Origin: a virus
Length of the DNA stretch: 64,000 nt
Virus record (IMG/VR): IMGVR_UViG_3300027833_000001
Span: 101,128-165,127 of that record
Strand: one strand, 5' to 3'
Shown: positions 50,914 through 59,141 of the stretch, in pieces
Numbering within the stretch: the first letter of the stretch is position 1
How the letters are laid out: every line of letters begins with the position of its first letter
The notes under the pieces: model-generated
What the model saw: the letters and a program-made list of their open reading frames with translations, nothing else
Database searches by the model: none
Told to the model about the DNA's origin: nothing
Made by a program: the position numbers and the translations under genes

Positions 50914-50921
50914 TATAAATA
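50914..50921 (+). promoter_or_regulatory. late promoter TATAAATA before regA
   Basis: Exact octamer 42 nt before the regA ATG. A start near 50927 would remove most of the 5' arm of the hairpin at 50922-50961. Confidence 0.7.
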
Positions 50922-50961
50922 CAGTTATATTAACATGAATTTATTTTTATAGGTATAACTG
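50922..50961 (+). other. inverted repeat over the regA ribosome site
   Basis: CAGTTATA (50922-50929) is the exact complement of TATAACTG (50954-50961), with a 24-nt loop. The 3' arm lies between the AGG ribosome site and the ATG. In readthrough transcripts this hairpin could mask regA translation. Confidence 0.55.
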
Positions 50962-50963
50962 AA

Positions 50964-51383
50964 ATGAGTGAAGACTTCTTTGCTATTGACTTTCCTGGCT
51001 ATGAACCCCTTGAAATCAAGCTAAAAAAATCCGATGACTTCCTAAAAGTAAGAGAGACACTCTCAAGAATTGGAGTTGCATCCAAAAAAGATAAAGTACT
51101 TTATCAATCTTGTCACATATTACACAAGCAAGGTAGATATTTTGTCACACACTTTAAGGAACTTTTTGCATTGGATGGTAAAGATGCAGACTTTACAGAG
51201 AACGATATCCAACGAAGAAATACTATTGCTAAGTTGCTGTCCGATTGGGGCTTAGTAGATGTAATTGAGGAAGATAGATTCTTTGAAGACTGTGCCCCTC
51301 TATCACAAATTAAGGTTTTAGCCTTTAAAGAAAAAGACGAATGGTCTTTAGTAACTAAGTATAATATTGGAAAGAAAAGATAA
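50964..51383 (+). CDS. regA: translational repressor RegA
   Basis: 139 aa (T4: 122). The MSEDFFAIDFPGYEPLEIKL start, DFLKVRETLSRIGVASKKDK and YFVTHFKELFALDGKDADFT are the RegA core. The T4 protein binds mRNA near start codons of early genes and its own, and lowers translation. Here it has a late promoter and a hairpin at its own ribosome site. Position between gp62 and gp43 is as in T4, but with hsp20 and small genes inserted before gp43. Confidence 0.9.
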   Translation: MSEDFFAIDFPGYEPLEIKLKKSDDFLKVRETLSRIGVASKKDKVLYQSCHILHKQGRYFVTHFKELFALDGKDADFTENDIQRRNTIAKLLSDWGLVDVIEEDRFFEDCAPLSQIKVLAFKEKDEWSLVTKYNIGKKR

Positions 51384-51535
51384 TCCGCTACTATGATATT
51401 TATTCATAGAGGTTATTCACTACATCTTTTATTATATATAGTAGTGTAATAAGAAAAGTTTTTTATTACATTTAGTCCGAGATGCCTTGAAGTTCAGGAT
51501 CTCAAATTACATAACTCGCTGAAAAGGAGACAACA
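51384..51535 (+). other. hsp20 leader and intergenic region with hairpins
   Basis: A 152-nt gap holding CACTAC/GTAGTG flanking an AT-rich stretch (about 51419-51446), and a bulged hairpin GAGAT-CCT-GA with matching arm (51479-51503). A AAAAGGAGAC ribosome site precedes the ATG. No sigma-70 or TATAAATA promoter matches well. Possible mRNA-level control or processing site. Confidence 0.45.
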
Positions 51536-51991
51536 ATGGTACGAAAGTATACCCATGCCGATGTCGGCAAAATCTTTGAAAGACTAGACACCTACTCTGT
51601 AGGTTTCGACAAGGTGTTTGACACACTTACGACCGCAAATGAAGTACAAAGCGGTTACCCCCCTTATAATATAATTACGGCTGAAGATAATGAGCATTTC
51701 ATTATTGAAATAGCCGCCGCTGGTTTTACAGAGGATGAGTTTAATATCCATGTAGTTCCTGGTGGCAACCAGTTAGTAGTTCAAGGTGTACAGGATAGGG
51801 GTGAGTCAGAACCAGAGTATTACCATAAAGGAATAGCCGCAAGAAACTTTACACGTACATTTGCATTAGCCGATGGGGTAAAAGTAGAAGGAGCAGAATT
51901 CATAAATGGTATGTTACTTATTACGTTAAAACGAGAGATACCCGAAGATCAAAAACCAATTGAAATTAAAGTCAAAAAAGGAGCAAAATGA
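51536..51991 (+). CDS. small heat-shock protein Hsp20
   Basis: 151 aa. Alpha-crystallin domain at about 40-145: PPYNIITAEDNEHFIIEIAA, GNQLVVQGVQD, RNFTRTFALADGVKVEGAEF, then GMLLITLKREIPED. It is an ATP-independent holdase; phage Hsp20 genes are a common core-like gene of marine T4-like phages. Its place between regA and gp43 is a known cargo spot in relatives. The end overlaps the next small gene (ATGA). Confidence 0.92.
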   Translation: MVRKYTHADVGKIFERLDTYSVGFDKVFDTLTTANEVQSGYPPYNIITAEDNEHFIIEIAAAGFTEDEFNIHVVPGGNQLVVQGVQDRGESEPEYYHKGIAARNFTRTFALADGVKVEGAEFINGMLLITLKREIPEDQKPIEIKVKKGAK

Positions 51992-52107
51992 ACACCCTCA
52001 AGAAATACATTAAAGAATGCGATGGAGCTTTCTGTGATACCGTTCTGCTAATAGCGTTTTCTATTGCAGTAATGTCAGTCATGGTCCTTTCACTAGCACA
52101 ACTTTAA
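51988..52107 (+). CDS. small membrane protein (39 aa)
   Basis: ATG 51988 overlaps the hsp20 stop (ATGA), with GGAG upstream. Peptide: MNTLKKYIKECDGAFCDTVL, then a hydrophobic stretch LIAFSIAVMSVMVLSLAQL. A single membrane span with a short polar N-terminus. Translational coupling supports real coding. Function unknown. Confidence 0.65.
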   Translation: MNTLKKYIKECDGAFCDTVLLIAFSIAVMSVMVLSLAQL

Positions 52108-52133
52108 CAGAAAATAATATTATGGAGTCCACT

Positions 52134-52514
52134 ATGAGTGACAACGAACAAAGTACAACTGAGCAACAACTAGCGACACCACATTTATGTGGAATTACCC
52201 TTACTAGCGGGGAAGACATTATCTGTATTCTGAAGTTAGAAACAGATAAGAATAGATACTTGATGTCTAATCCAGCCCTAGTGTTAATGAAGCCGTCTGA
52301 TACTGAAGAGGGAAAGTTTCAGATTGTTTTCAGTCCTTATTGTCCTGCCGCTCATAGTGGACAAGTTTCTATAAAAATAAACTCAGTGGTTGCACTCTAC
52401 GCACCACAAGAAGTAATCGGTGATCAGTACCGAGCCATATTCAGACATCCTGGTCTGGTAGATATGGTACCTAAAGAAGAGCCTGAAGAGAAAAAGCCAA
52501 CATTTAAAGGTTGA
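52134..52514 (+). CDS. Sm-like beta-barrel protein
   Basis: 126 aa from ATG 52134, which follows a GGAG at 52124-52127; the in-frame ATG at 52122 has no ribosome site. Pattern: HLCGITLTSGEDIICILKLE (Sm1-like), NPALVLMKPSD, IVFSPYCPAAHSGQVSIKIN, VVALYAPQEVIGDQYRAIF. Small LSm-like proteins near regA or gp43 are seen in many marine T4-like phages. RNA binding is plausible but unproven. The -35 of the gp43 promoter lies at its very end. Confidence 0.68.
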   Translation: MSDNEQSTTEQQLATPHLCGITLTSGEDIICILKLETDKNRYLMSNPALVLMKPSDTEEGKFQIVFSPYCPAAHSGQVSIKINSVVALYAPQEVIGDQYRAIFRHPGLVDMVPKEEPEEKKPTFKG

Positions 52515-52539
52515 CATTTGGTCGACACTGTAGTATAAT
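52511..52539 (+). promoter_or_regulatory. sigma-70 promoter before gp43
   Basis: TTGACA (52511-52516), 17-nt spacer, TATAAT (52534-52539), overlapping the stop of the previous gene. Expected start about 52546. Confidence 0.92.
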
Positions 52540-52571
52540 GTATCTTAATGATTCAATGGTGAAATATCTTC

Positions 52572-55076
52572 ATGTCCCAATTCTATTCCTATGCCTGGCA
52601 ATACGGCAATAAAATACTTACCCGCGGACTCCGTGATGGTAAATCTTTCATAGAAAGACAACCCTTTAAACCAACTCTATATGTTCGCAACGATAAAGAC
52701 TCACAGTACAAGGGTCTTTATGGTGAGAACTTAAAGTCTGTAGAGTTTGGTGACAATCGTGATTGTAAAGATTTTGTAGACAAGTACTCCAAGATCGATA
52801 ACTATCCTATCTACGGTCAAACAGACCTCACTTACCAATATCTTTCTTCAAAATATCCTGATACAGTCAAATTTGATTTGAGTCAGTTGAGCATTCAGAC
52901 AATAGATATTGAGACTACCACAGAACATGGCTTTCCAAATGTTGATGAACCAATCGAAGAAGTTCTATTGATATCGATGGTCGATAACGCAACCAAAAAA
53001 GTTCGCACTTGGGGTTCTGGTGAATGGAAACCACAATCACCTGAGATTGAAGACATTGATGTTGAGTATATAGTTTGTGCGGATGAGTATGATCTGTTGG
53101 AGAAATTCATGTCTTGGTGGGTCAATGACTACCCTGATATTATTACTGGTTGGAATAGTAAGTTCTTTGATATTGCGTATCTAGTCAGTCGTATTGATAG
53201 AGTCTTTGGTAACGATGCTAAGAATTCTCTCAGTCCATTTGGCATGACAAGATCGCGTACAACAACTATCAATAACAGAGAGCAACTTTCGTATGATATT
53301 AAAGGTATCTCACAGTTAGATTATCTTGACCTGTACAAGAAGTTCACATATGGTGCCCGAGAAAATTACAAGCTAGATTATATTGCTGAAGAAGAACTTG
53401 GTCACAAGAAACTTGAAAACAATTTTGATACCTTTAAAGAATTCTATGTCAATGACTGGAATCGTTTCATTGATTATAATATTATCGATGCAAAATTGGT
53501 AGATGAACTTGATGACAAGATGAAGTTGCTAGAACTAATTGCCACTATGGCATATGACTGCAAGTGTAACTTTGAAGATATATTCTCTTCGGTTCGTACT
53601 TGGGATTGTTTGTTATATAATCACTTGTTAGAAAAAAACATTATGATTCCACAGAAGGAAGATAAAGCCAGTCGTGGTATCAAAGGTGGTTACGTACAAG
53701 AACCAGTTCCCGGTAAGTACAAGTGGGTTGTATCAGTCGATGCTACTTCCCTATACCCATCTATCATCATGCAACACAATCTATCGCCTGAAATGTTCTT
53801 AGATATTAAGCCACTTGATTGTACTGTAGATGGTCTGTTAGAAAATAGATATGATACGAGTGGTCTTGTGGCTAGAAATGCTTCAATGGCTGCCAATGGT
53901 TTTTGTTTTGATAGAAGAAGTCAAGGTCTATTCCCAGAGATAACTCAAAAGTTTTTTGATGATCGTCAACGATACAAGAAGTTGATGAAAGAAGCAGAGA
54001 AAGAATACGAAAAGACTAAGAACAAAGATTTACTGGCTGATATCTCCAAGTACAATAACTTTCAGATGGCTAGAAAGATTCAGTTGAACTCTCTGTTTGG
54101 TGCTATGGGTAACAAGTACTTCAGATATTTTGATGAGAGAATTGCAGAGGGTATCACACTAACTGGTCAGTATATCATTCGTGAGACTGCCCGTGCTGTA
54201 AATGAATATTTAAATAAATTCTGTGGCACTGAAGATGTTGAGTATAGTTTTTATACTGATACTGATTCATGCTACATCACATTGGATGTCCTTGTAGAAA
54301 AGTTTCTCAAAGATAAATCACATACTGAAATCATTGATGCACTTGACAAGATTACCGAAGACAAGATAGAGCCATGTATCAACAAAGCCATGTCTAATCT
54401 TTCTAAGTATACAAATGCATTTGAAGATAAGATATTCTTCAAGCGAGAAGCCATTGCCGACAGTGGTATCTTTGTTTCAAAGAAACGCTATGCCCTTAAT
54501 GTATATGACAACGAAGGTGTTAGATATGCTGAACCTAAACTAAAAGTTATGGGCTTAGAGATCGTCAGGTCTTCTACACCAGCACCAGTTAGACAGTCAT
54601 TACGTGACGCTGTGGCACTTTGTCTCAATAAAGATGAGAAAGCATTACAAGAATATGTTGAAGAACACTGGCAAGCATTCAAGAATATGACTCCAGAACA
54701 GATTGCATTCCCACGTGGATGTAACAATCTGGCTAAGTACACAAGTGGTATTAGCATCTATGCCAAAGGTACACCAATCGCTGTTCGTGGTGCCTTGATG
54801 TATAATCATCAACTCAAAGGCTCTAAGTTGACGAATAGATATGAGTATATCAAAGAGGGTGACAAAGTAAAGTTTTTGTATCTCAAAGAGCCAAACTTAA
54901 TTAGAGAAAATGTTATATCATTTATTGGTAAATTACCACCTGAGTTTGATCTACATCAATATGTTGATTACGAAATGATGTTTGAAAAAGCATTCATTGA
55001 GCCACTTCAAAATATTACCAAGAGTCTAAATTGGGATACTAGACCAGTCGCTTCACTTATGGATTTATTTGTTTAG
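52572..55076 (+). CDS. gp43: DNA polymerase gp43
   Basis: 834 aa (T4: 898). Family B: 3'-5' exonuclease Exo I TIDIETT (about 111-117), polymerase motif A DATSLYPS (about 389-396), motif B KIQLNSLFGAMGNKY (about 501-515) and motif C YTDTDSCYI (about 560-568). The C-terminal MDLFV tail matches the clamp-binding end of T4-type polymerases. Uninterrupted, with no intron or split as in some marine relatives. Confidence 0.95.
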   Translation: MSQFYSYAWQYGNKILTRGLRDGKSFIERQPFKPTLYVRNDKDSQYKGLYGENLKSVEFGDNRDCKDFVDKYSKIDNYPIYGQTDLTYQYLSSKYPDTVKFDLSQLSIQTIDIETTTEHGFPNVDEPIEEVLLISMVDNATKKVRTWGSGEWKPQSPEIEDIDVEYIVCADEYDLLEKFMSWWVNDYPDIITGWNSKFFDIAYLVSRIDRVFGNDAKNSLSPFGMTRSRTTTINNREQLSYDIKGISQLDYLDLYKKFTYGARENYKLDYIAEEELGHKKLENNFDTFKEFYVNDWNRFIDYNIIDAKLVDELDDKMKLLELIATMAYDCKCNFEDIFSSVRTWDCLLYNHLLEKNIMIPQKEDKASRGIKGGYVQEPVPGKYKWVVSVDATSLYPSIIMQHNLSPEMFLDIKPLDCTVDGLLENRYDTSGLVARNASMAANGFCFDRRSQGLFPEITQKFFDDRQRYKKLMKEAEKEYEKTKNKDLLADISKYNNFQMARKIQLNSLFGAMGNKYFRYFDERIAEGITLTGQYIIRETARAVNEYLNKFCGTEDVEYSFYTDTDSCYITLDVLVEKFLKDKSHTEIIDALDKITEDKIEPCINKAMSNLSKYTNAFEDKIFFKREAIADSGIFVSKKRYALNVYDNEGVRYAEPKLKVMGLEIVRSSTPAPVRQSLRDAVALCLNKDEKALQEYVEEHWQAFKNMTPEQIAFPRGCNNLAKYTSGISIYAKGTPIAVRGALMYNHQLKGSKLTNRYEYIKEGDKVKFLYLKEPNLIRENVISFIGKLPPEFDLHQYVDYEMMFEKAFIEPLQNITKSLNWDTRPVASLMDLFV

Positions 55077-55083
55077 AAATAAC

Positions 55084-55112
55084 TTGACAAACGAATCAAT
55101 ACCAGATATAAT
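55084..55112 (+). promoter_or_regulatory. sigma-70 promoter before 55131
   Basis: TTGACA (55084-55089), 17-nt spacer, TATAAT (55107-55112). Drives the acidic 146-aa gene, uvsX and gp41. Confidence 0.9.
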
Positions 55113-55130
55113 GCACGAAAGGAGAATAAA

Positions 55131-55571
55131 ATGATGAAAGAAGTTCGTAGGTTTAAGATTGAACCACAGTGGAAAAAGTCTGTAGTTGAATCAGAATTCT
55201 TTAGACACCCAGAAAAGACTGGAACCATTGAAGTGGTTGTCTGTTGGCGTGGCGGAGAATATTACATTGACATCGATGATGATAACATCGAGGAACTCAC
55301 CATGATGGATCAAGCAATGAAAGATCCAGAAGAAGCATTTGAAGTAACAGCGTTTGAGGGTTGGGAATTAGATTCCACATGGGATGGTGTATCAGAAGAT
55401 TTATATTTTCATAATATGGATGCAGACTTTGATGAAGAAGCATTCAAAGAAGAGTATGATGGTGACGATGGTGGTTGGGACTACCTAGTAGAAGATCAAA
55501 GATGGGACGCAGATTCATGTGAAATATGGATTCAGAATGGCGTGACAATAACAGAGGAAAAATCAATATGA
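55131..55571 (+). CDS. acidic hypothetical protein before uvsX
   Basis: 146 aa, strongly acidic (DIDDDNIEELTMMD; FDEEAFKEEYDGDDGG). N-terminal 60 residues contain a VVCWRGGEYYIDIDDDN strand-rich part. No catalytic motif. It has its own strong sigma-70 promoter and a GGAG site, and ends in an ATGA overlap with uvsX, so it should be made in step with the recombinase. A DNA-mimic or inhibitor role is possible from charge alone. Not recognised. Confidence 0.65.
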   Translation: MMKEVRRFKIEPQWKKSVVESEFFRHPEKTGTIEVVVCWRGGEYYIDIDDDNIEELTMMDQAMKDPEEAFEVTAFEGWELDSTWDGVSEDLYFHNMDADFDEEAFKEEYDGDDGGWDYLVEDQRWDADSCEIWIQNGVTITEEKSI

Positions 55572-56629
55572 GTTTAATGGAAAAGATTAAAAAGAATTCG
55601 ACAATTAAAGAAACGAGCATACTCACAGACTCAAGATTCTTTAATACAAAAGAACTAATTCAGACAACAGTACCCGCATTGAATGTAGCATTGTCTGGTA
55701 AACTAGATGGTGGTCTTACACCTGGACTGACAGTATTTGCTGGTCCATCAAAACACTTTAAGACCGCATTCGCATTACTGTTATCGAAATCATTTCTTGA
55801 CAAGTATGATGATGGTGTGATACTATTCTATGACTCAGAGTTTGGATCACCGCAAGGTTATTTCCAGTCTTTTGGTATTGATACGGATAGAGTTATGCAT
55901 ACACCGATTACTGATATCGAACAACTCAAGCATGATATCATGTCACAGTTGAATGACTTTAGTCCTAGTGATCATGTTATGATCATCGTAGACTCTGTTG
56001 GTAATCTAGCAAGTAAGAAAGAAGTTGATGATGCACTAGATGGTAAATCTGTAGCAGATATGACCCGTGCTAAACAAATGAAATCTCTATTCCGTATGAT
56101 TACACCACATCTGACAATGAAAGATATTCCAGCAGTCGTAGTGAACCATACATACAAAGAGATTGGAATGTTCCCTAAAGATATTGTGTCTGGCGGTACT
56201 GGAATTTATTACTCTGCGGATAACATCTTCATCATTGGTCGCCAACAAGATAAGCAAGGCACAGAACTGATGGGCTATAATTTTATTATCAATGTTGAGA
56301 AGTCAAGATATGTCCGAGAGAAATCTAAGATACCTCTTGAAGTCTCATTCGAAGGTGGTATAAGTAAATGGTCTGGACTGTTAGACATGGCACAAGAATC
56401 TGGTCATGTAATAAAACCAAAAATTGGTTGGTACAAAATAGCATCTGATGGCGAAGATGGAAAAAATTATCGTGCAAAAGAAACTTACACAAAAGATTTT
56501 TGGTTACCAATTCTTACTGATCCTACTTTCATATCGTGGATCGAGAAACGATATCTAATTTCTAGTGAAGCCATTATGAATGAAGAAGTAAGCCAAGATG
56601 ATATTGCCGAAGCATATGGTTCTGAATAA
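55568..56629 (+). CDS. uvsX: RecA-like recombinase UvsX
   Basis: 353 aa from ATG 55568 (ATGA overlap); the open frame extending to 55526 lies inside the previous gene. Walker A GPSKHFKT at about 58-65, Walker B MIIVDSVGN near 137-145, ADMTRAKQMKSLFRMITPHL and VVNHTYKEIGMFPKD as in T4 UvsX. Strand exchange for recombination-dependent replication, helped by UvsY. Start motif MSLMEKIKKNSTIKETSILT. Confidence 0.93.
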   Translation: MSLMEKIKKNSTIKETSILTDSRFFNTKELIQTTVPALNVALSGKLDGGLTPGLTVFAGPSKHFKTAFALLLSKSFLDKYDDGVILFYDSEFGSPQGYFQSFGIDTDRVMHTPITDIEQLKHDIMSQLNDFSPSDHVMIIVDSVGNLASKKEVDDALDGKSVADMTRAKQMKSLFRMITPHLTMKDIPAVVVNHTYKEIGMFPKDIVSGGTGIYYSADNIFIIGRQQDKQGTELMGYNFIINVEKSRYVREKSKIPLEVSFEGGISKWSGLLDMAQESGHVIKPKIGWYKIASDGEDGKNYRAKETYTKDFWLPILTDPTFISWIEKRYLISSEAIMNEEVSQDDIAEAYGSE

Positions 56630-56799
56630 TGGCTGTATGCGATAGATGTGAAAACAATATAAACGAAGCAACCGATGAAGCTATCTGTTTTGAAGGTGAA
56701 AATGGTAAATTGTATTTGTGTTCGCAGTGTGTAAACGAGATAGAAAGAGAAGTCTTTTCTACAATGAACGACCAAAACCTTAGGGAAACAAATGGATAA
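56629..56799 (+). CDS. small zinc-ribbon-like protein (56 aa)
   Basis: ATG overlaps the uvsX stop (TAATG). The peptide carries CDRC at the start and CSQC later (MAVCDRCENNINEAT; LYLCSQCVNEIERE), giving a CxxC-CxxC pair suited to zinc. An extra Cys lies between them. It overlaps gp41 by 8 nt. Position between two DNA-metabolism genes suggests a regulatory or nucleic-acid role, inferred. Confidence 0.7.
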   Translation: MAVCDRCENNINEATDEAICFEGENGKLYLCSQCVNEIEREVFSTMNDQNLRETNG

Positions 56800-58171
56800 T
56801 ATTGAGCAAATTATAATTGCACACCTGGCACATGATGAAGATTATCTTAGAAAAGTAATTCCATTTGTGAAAGAAGAATATTTTAGCGAGCCAGATACTC
56901 GCCAGGTATTCGTTTCGATTGCAGACTTTGTTGTTAAATACAATAGTTTACCATCGAAGTCTGCCCTATTGATTGCACTACAAGACAACAGGGCTGTAAC
57001 TGAAGATTTGTACCATAGATGTGAAACAATCATCAATGCATTACAGATGACAGACAATCCAAAAGAATGGTTGATTGATGAGACAGAATCTTTCTGTAAA
57101 CAGAAAGCCCTTTACAATGCTATCATGCAATCTATTCAGATTATTGATGGTAACGATACAGTGTACAGTAAAGACGCTTTACCAGACATTCTATCTACAG
57201 CACTTGGTGTAGGGTTTGATACAAACATAGGACATGATTATGTTGAGAACGCTGATGATCGATATGATTTTTATCATAGAGAAGAAGAGAAGATTCCATT
57301 CGACTTAGATTATTTCAATAAGATTACTGAAGGTGGTCTACTAAATAAGACATTGAATGTTGCACTTGCTGGAACTGGTGTTGGTAAATCTCTATTCATG
57401 TGTCACATGGCAGCCTCTTGCATTCAACAAGGAAAGAATGTTCTTTACATCACATTAGAGATGGCAGAAGAACGTATAGCAGAACGTATAGATGCCAACT
57501 TGATGAATGTCGCTATACAAGACTTGAAAGATTTGTCTAGAACAATGTTCAGTGACCGTGTAGAAAAGATTAAAGGCAAAGTTGATGGTAAATTAATCAT
57601 CAAGGAATATCCAACCGCATCTGCCCATGCAGGGCATTTTAAGGCACTGTTAGATGAACTTACCCTCAAGAAGAATTTTACTCCACATATTATTTTTATC
57701 GATTATCTTAATATTTGCACTTCCAGCAGGATAAGAGGTGGGAATGCCAATTCATATACAATCATAAAAAGTATTGCTGAAGAGTTGCGTGGTCTAGCTG
57801 TTCAAACTAATCTTCCAATCGTCACAGCTACACAGACCACTAGAGGTGGCTACAATAATAGTGATGTTGAACTGACTGATACGTCAGAATCATTTGGACT
57901 ACCAGCAACTGCCGATCTTATGTTTGCCCTTATAAGTACTGAAGAGTTAGAACAGCAAGGTCATATGATGGTCAAACAATTAAAGAATCGATACAGTGAT
58001 CCAACTAGAAACAAACGATTCATGGTTGGTGTTGATCGTGCTAAGATGCGATTGTATGATCTAGAAGAATCGGCTCAACAAAATATCACAGATTCTGGTC
58101 AAGATTCTGGTCCAGTCTTTGATAGAACTGATGCTGGTATGCGTGGCGGTCTACAAGATATAAAGTATTAG
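56792..58171 (+). CDS. gp41: replicative DNA helicase gp41
   Basis: 459 aa (T4: 475). DnaB-type: N-terminal helical domain, Walker A AGTGVGKS near 193-200, Walker B IIFIDYLNI near 299-307, and PIVTATQTTRGGYNNSD near 345-361. A hexameric 5'-3' helicase that works with primase gp61. Its last residues (GMRGGLQDIKY) end just before a TATAAATA element. Confidence 0.93.
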   Translation: MDNIEQIIIAHLAHDEDYLRKVIPFVKEEYFSEPDTRQVFVSIADFVVKYNSLPSKSALLIALQDNRAVTEDLYHRCETIINALQMTDNPKEWLIDETESFCKQKALYNAIMQSIQIIDGNDTVYSKDALPDILSTALGVGFDTNIGHDYVENADDRYDFYHREEEKIPFDLDYFNKITEGGLLNKTLNVALAGTGVGKSLFMCHMAASCIQQGKNVLYITLEMAEERIAERIDANLMNVAIQDLKDLSRTMFSDRVEKIKGKVDGKLIIKEYPTASAHAGHFKALLDELTLKKNFTPHIIFIDYLNICTSSRIRGGNANSYTIIKSIAEELRGLAVQTNLPIVTATQTTRGGYNNSDVELTDTSESFGLPATADLMFALISTEELEQQGHMMVKQLKNRYSDPTRNKRFMVGVDRAKMRLYDLEESAQQNITDSGQDSGPVFDRTDAGMRGGLQDIKY

Positions 58172-58174
58172 TAG

Positions 58175-58182
58175 TATAAATA
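58175..58182 (+). promoter_or_regulatory. TATAAATA before lysis-region genes
   Basis: Exact octamer ending 5 nt before the ATG at 58188. It would separate the late lysis-type genes from the early replication operon. By T4 spacing the first base would be the ATG itself. Confidence 0.6.
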
Positions 58183-58187
58183 GCATT

Positions 58188-58328
58188 ATGGATATTGATG
58201 AGCAAAAAGAAGAGATTGAACACCAGAGACAACAGAACTTGTTTCAAGAGAAATCTCTAAAAGACCAAGAGAAAGCAATTCAAGAACAGCAAGATCGAAT
58301 TGCTAAATTGTTAGGAGGTGAAATATGA
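58188..58328 (+). CDS. small coiled-coil protein (46 aa)
   Basis: Highly polar helix rich in Glu, Gln and Lys (MDIDEQKEEIEHQRQQNLFQ, then KSLKDQEKAIQEQQDRIAKL). It overlaps the next gene by 4 nt (ATGA) with a TTAGGAGG site for it. The TATAAATA element is adjacent. It may be an accessory to the spanin pair or only a leader peptide. Function unknown. Confidence 0.6.
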   Translation: MDIDEQKEEIEHQRQQNLFQEKSLKDQEKAIQEQQDRIAKLLGGEI

Positions 58329-58705
58329 ATTCATTATTTATTGGTATAATCGTATCGCTAGGTATAGGTGGATACTTTTACTACACCACAACACAAAATG
58401 AATTGATTGAACTCAGAGCATTGAACGCGGCATACGAAACTAAATTTGCCACTCAAGAAAATACCATCAACACGATGGAAGCCCGCTACGAAAATCAATC
58501 CAATGCCATCATCGAAATGGCAGCCAAGAACCAAGAAATAATAGCAGAGCGAGACAGATACTTAGGCATATTCCAGCGACATGACCTCGGAAAACTCGCC
58601 AATGCCAAACCTGGACTAATTGAACCGAGAGTAAACAATGCAACTGAAGACGTATTCCGTAGCTTGGAGGCTGATAGCCTTTTCAAGTTTGATCCTACTC
58701 CTTAA
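58325..58705 (+). CDS. inner-membrane spanin candidate (Rz-like)
   Basis: 126 aa. One N-terminal membrane span (LFIGIIVSLGIGGYFYY, residues about 4-20), then a long periplasmic coiled coil (QNELIELRALNAAYETKFAT to RDRYLGIF) and an end RHDLGKLANAKPGLIEPRVN typical of Rz-like proteins of T4-like phages. The next gene encodes a lipoprotein whose start lies inside this one, the classical i-spanin/o-spanin layout. Role: bridging inner and outer membranes at lysis of a Gram-negative host. Confidence 0.75.
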   Translation: MNSLFIGIIVSLGIGGYFYYTTTQNELIELRALNAAYETKFATQENTINTMEARYENQSNAIIEMAAKNQEIIAERDRYLGIFQRHDLGKLANAKPGLIEPRVNNATEDVFRSLEADSLFKFDPTP

Positions 58706-59141
58706 CGGGTGTAGTTTAATACCGCAACCACCAAGGGAAGTGGTTATAAAAACGGTAGAGATCAAAACTCCTATAAAGCAACCTCTCATGCCGCAAGCGA
58801 TTGCCATGAAAGATCCACACTGGTATGTGGTATCTGATAAGAATATCGAGGAGTTTACAAAAAGAATTAAAAAAGAAACTGGTGGTGTATTTTTTGCCAT
58901 GACGCCAGGTGACTATGAATTGATGGCATACAATCTTCAAGAGATTAAAAGATTTGTAAAAGAAACCAAGGAAGTGATCGTATATTATAGAACTGTGACT
59001 TTAACTGATGAACAATTGGATATTATAAACAAGCCTGAGGAGACAACTCCTAAAAAGAGTTCCTTCTTAGATGTATTCAAAGGAAAAGACACAGATGAGC
59101 GAACAGAAAGTAACAGTGGACAAGACAGTAACAACGAGTGA
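58638..59141 (+). CDS. outer-membrane lipoprotein spanin candidate (Rz1-like)
   Basis: 167 aa. Signal peptide with lipobox LLNGC (Cys25), so the mature lipoprotein begins CSLIPQPPREVV. It overlaps the i-spanin gene by 68 nt in another frame. A Pro-rich start is typical of Rz1; the length is greater than that of classical Rz1, with a helical YNLQEIKRFVKETKEVIVYY stretch and a Ser/Asp-rich tail. Partner of the preceding gene. Good candidate o-spanin. Confidence 0.72.
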   Translation: MQLKTYSVAWRLIAFSSLILLLNGCSLIPQPPREVVIKTVEIKTPIKQPLMPQAIAMKDPHWYVVSDKNIEEFTKRIKKETGGVFFAMTPGDYELMAYNLQEIKRFVKETKEVIVYYRTVTLTDEQLDIINKPEETTPKKSSFLDVFKGKDTDERTESNSGQDSNNE

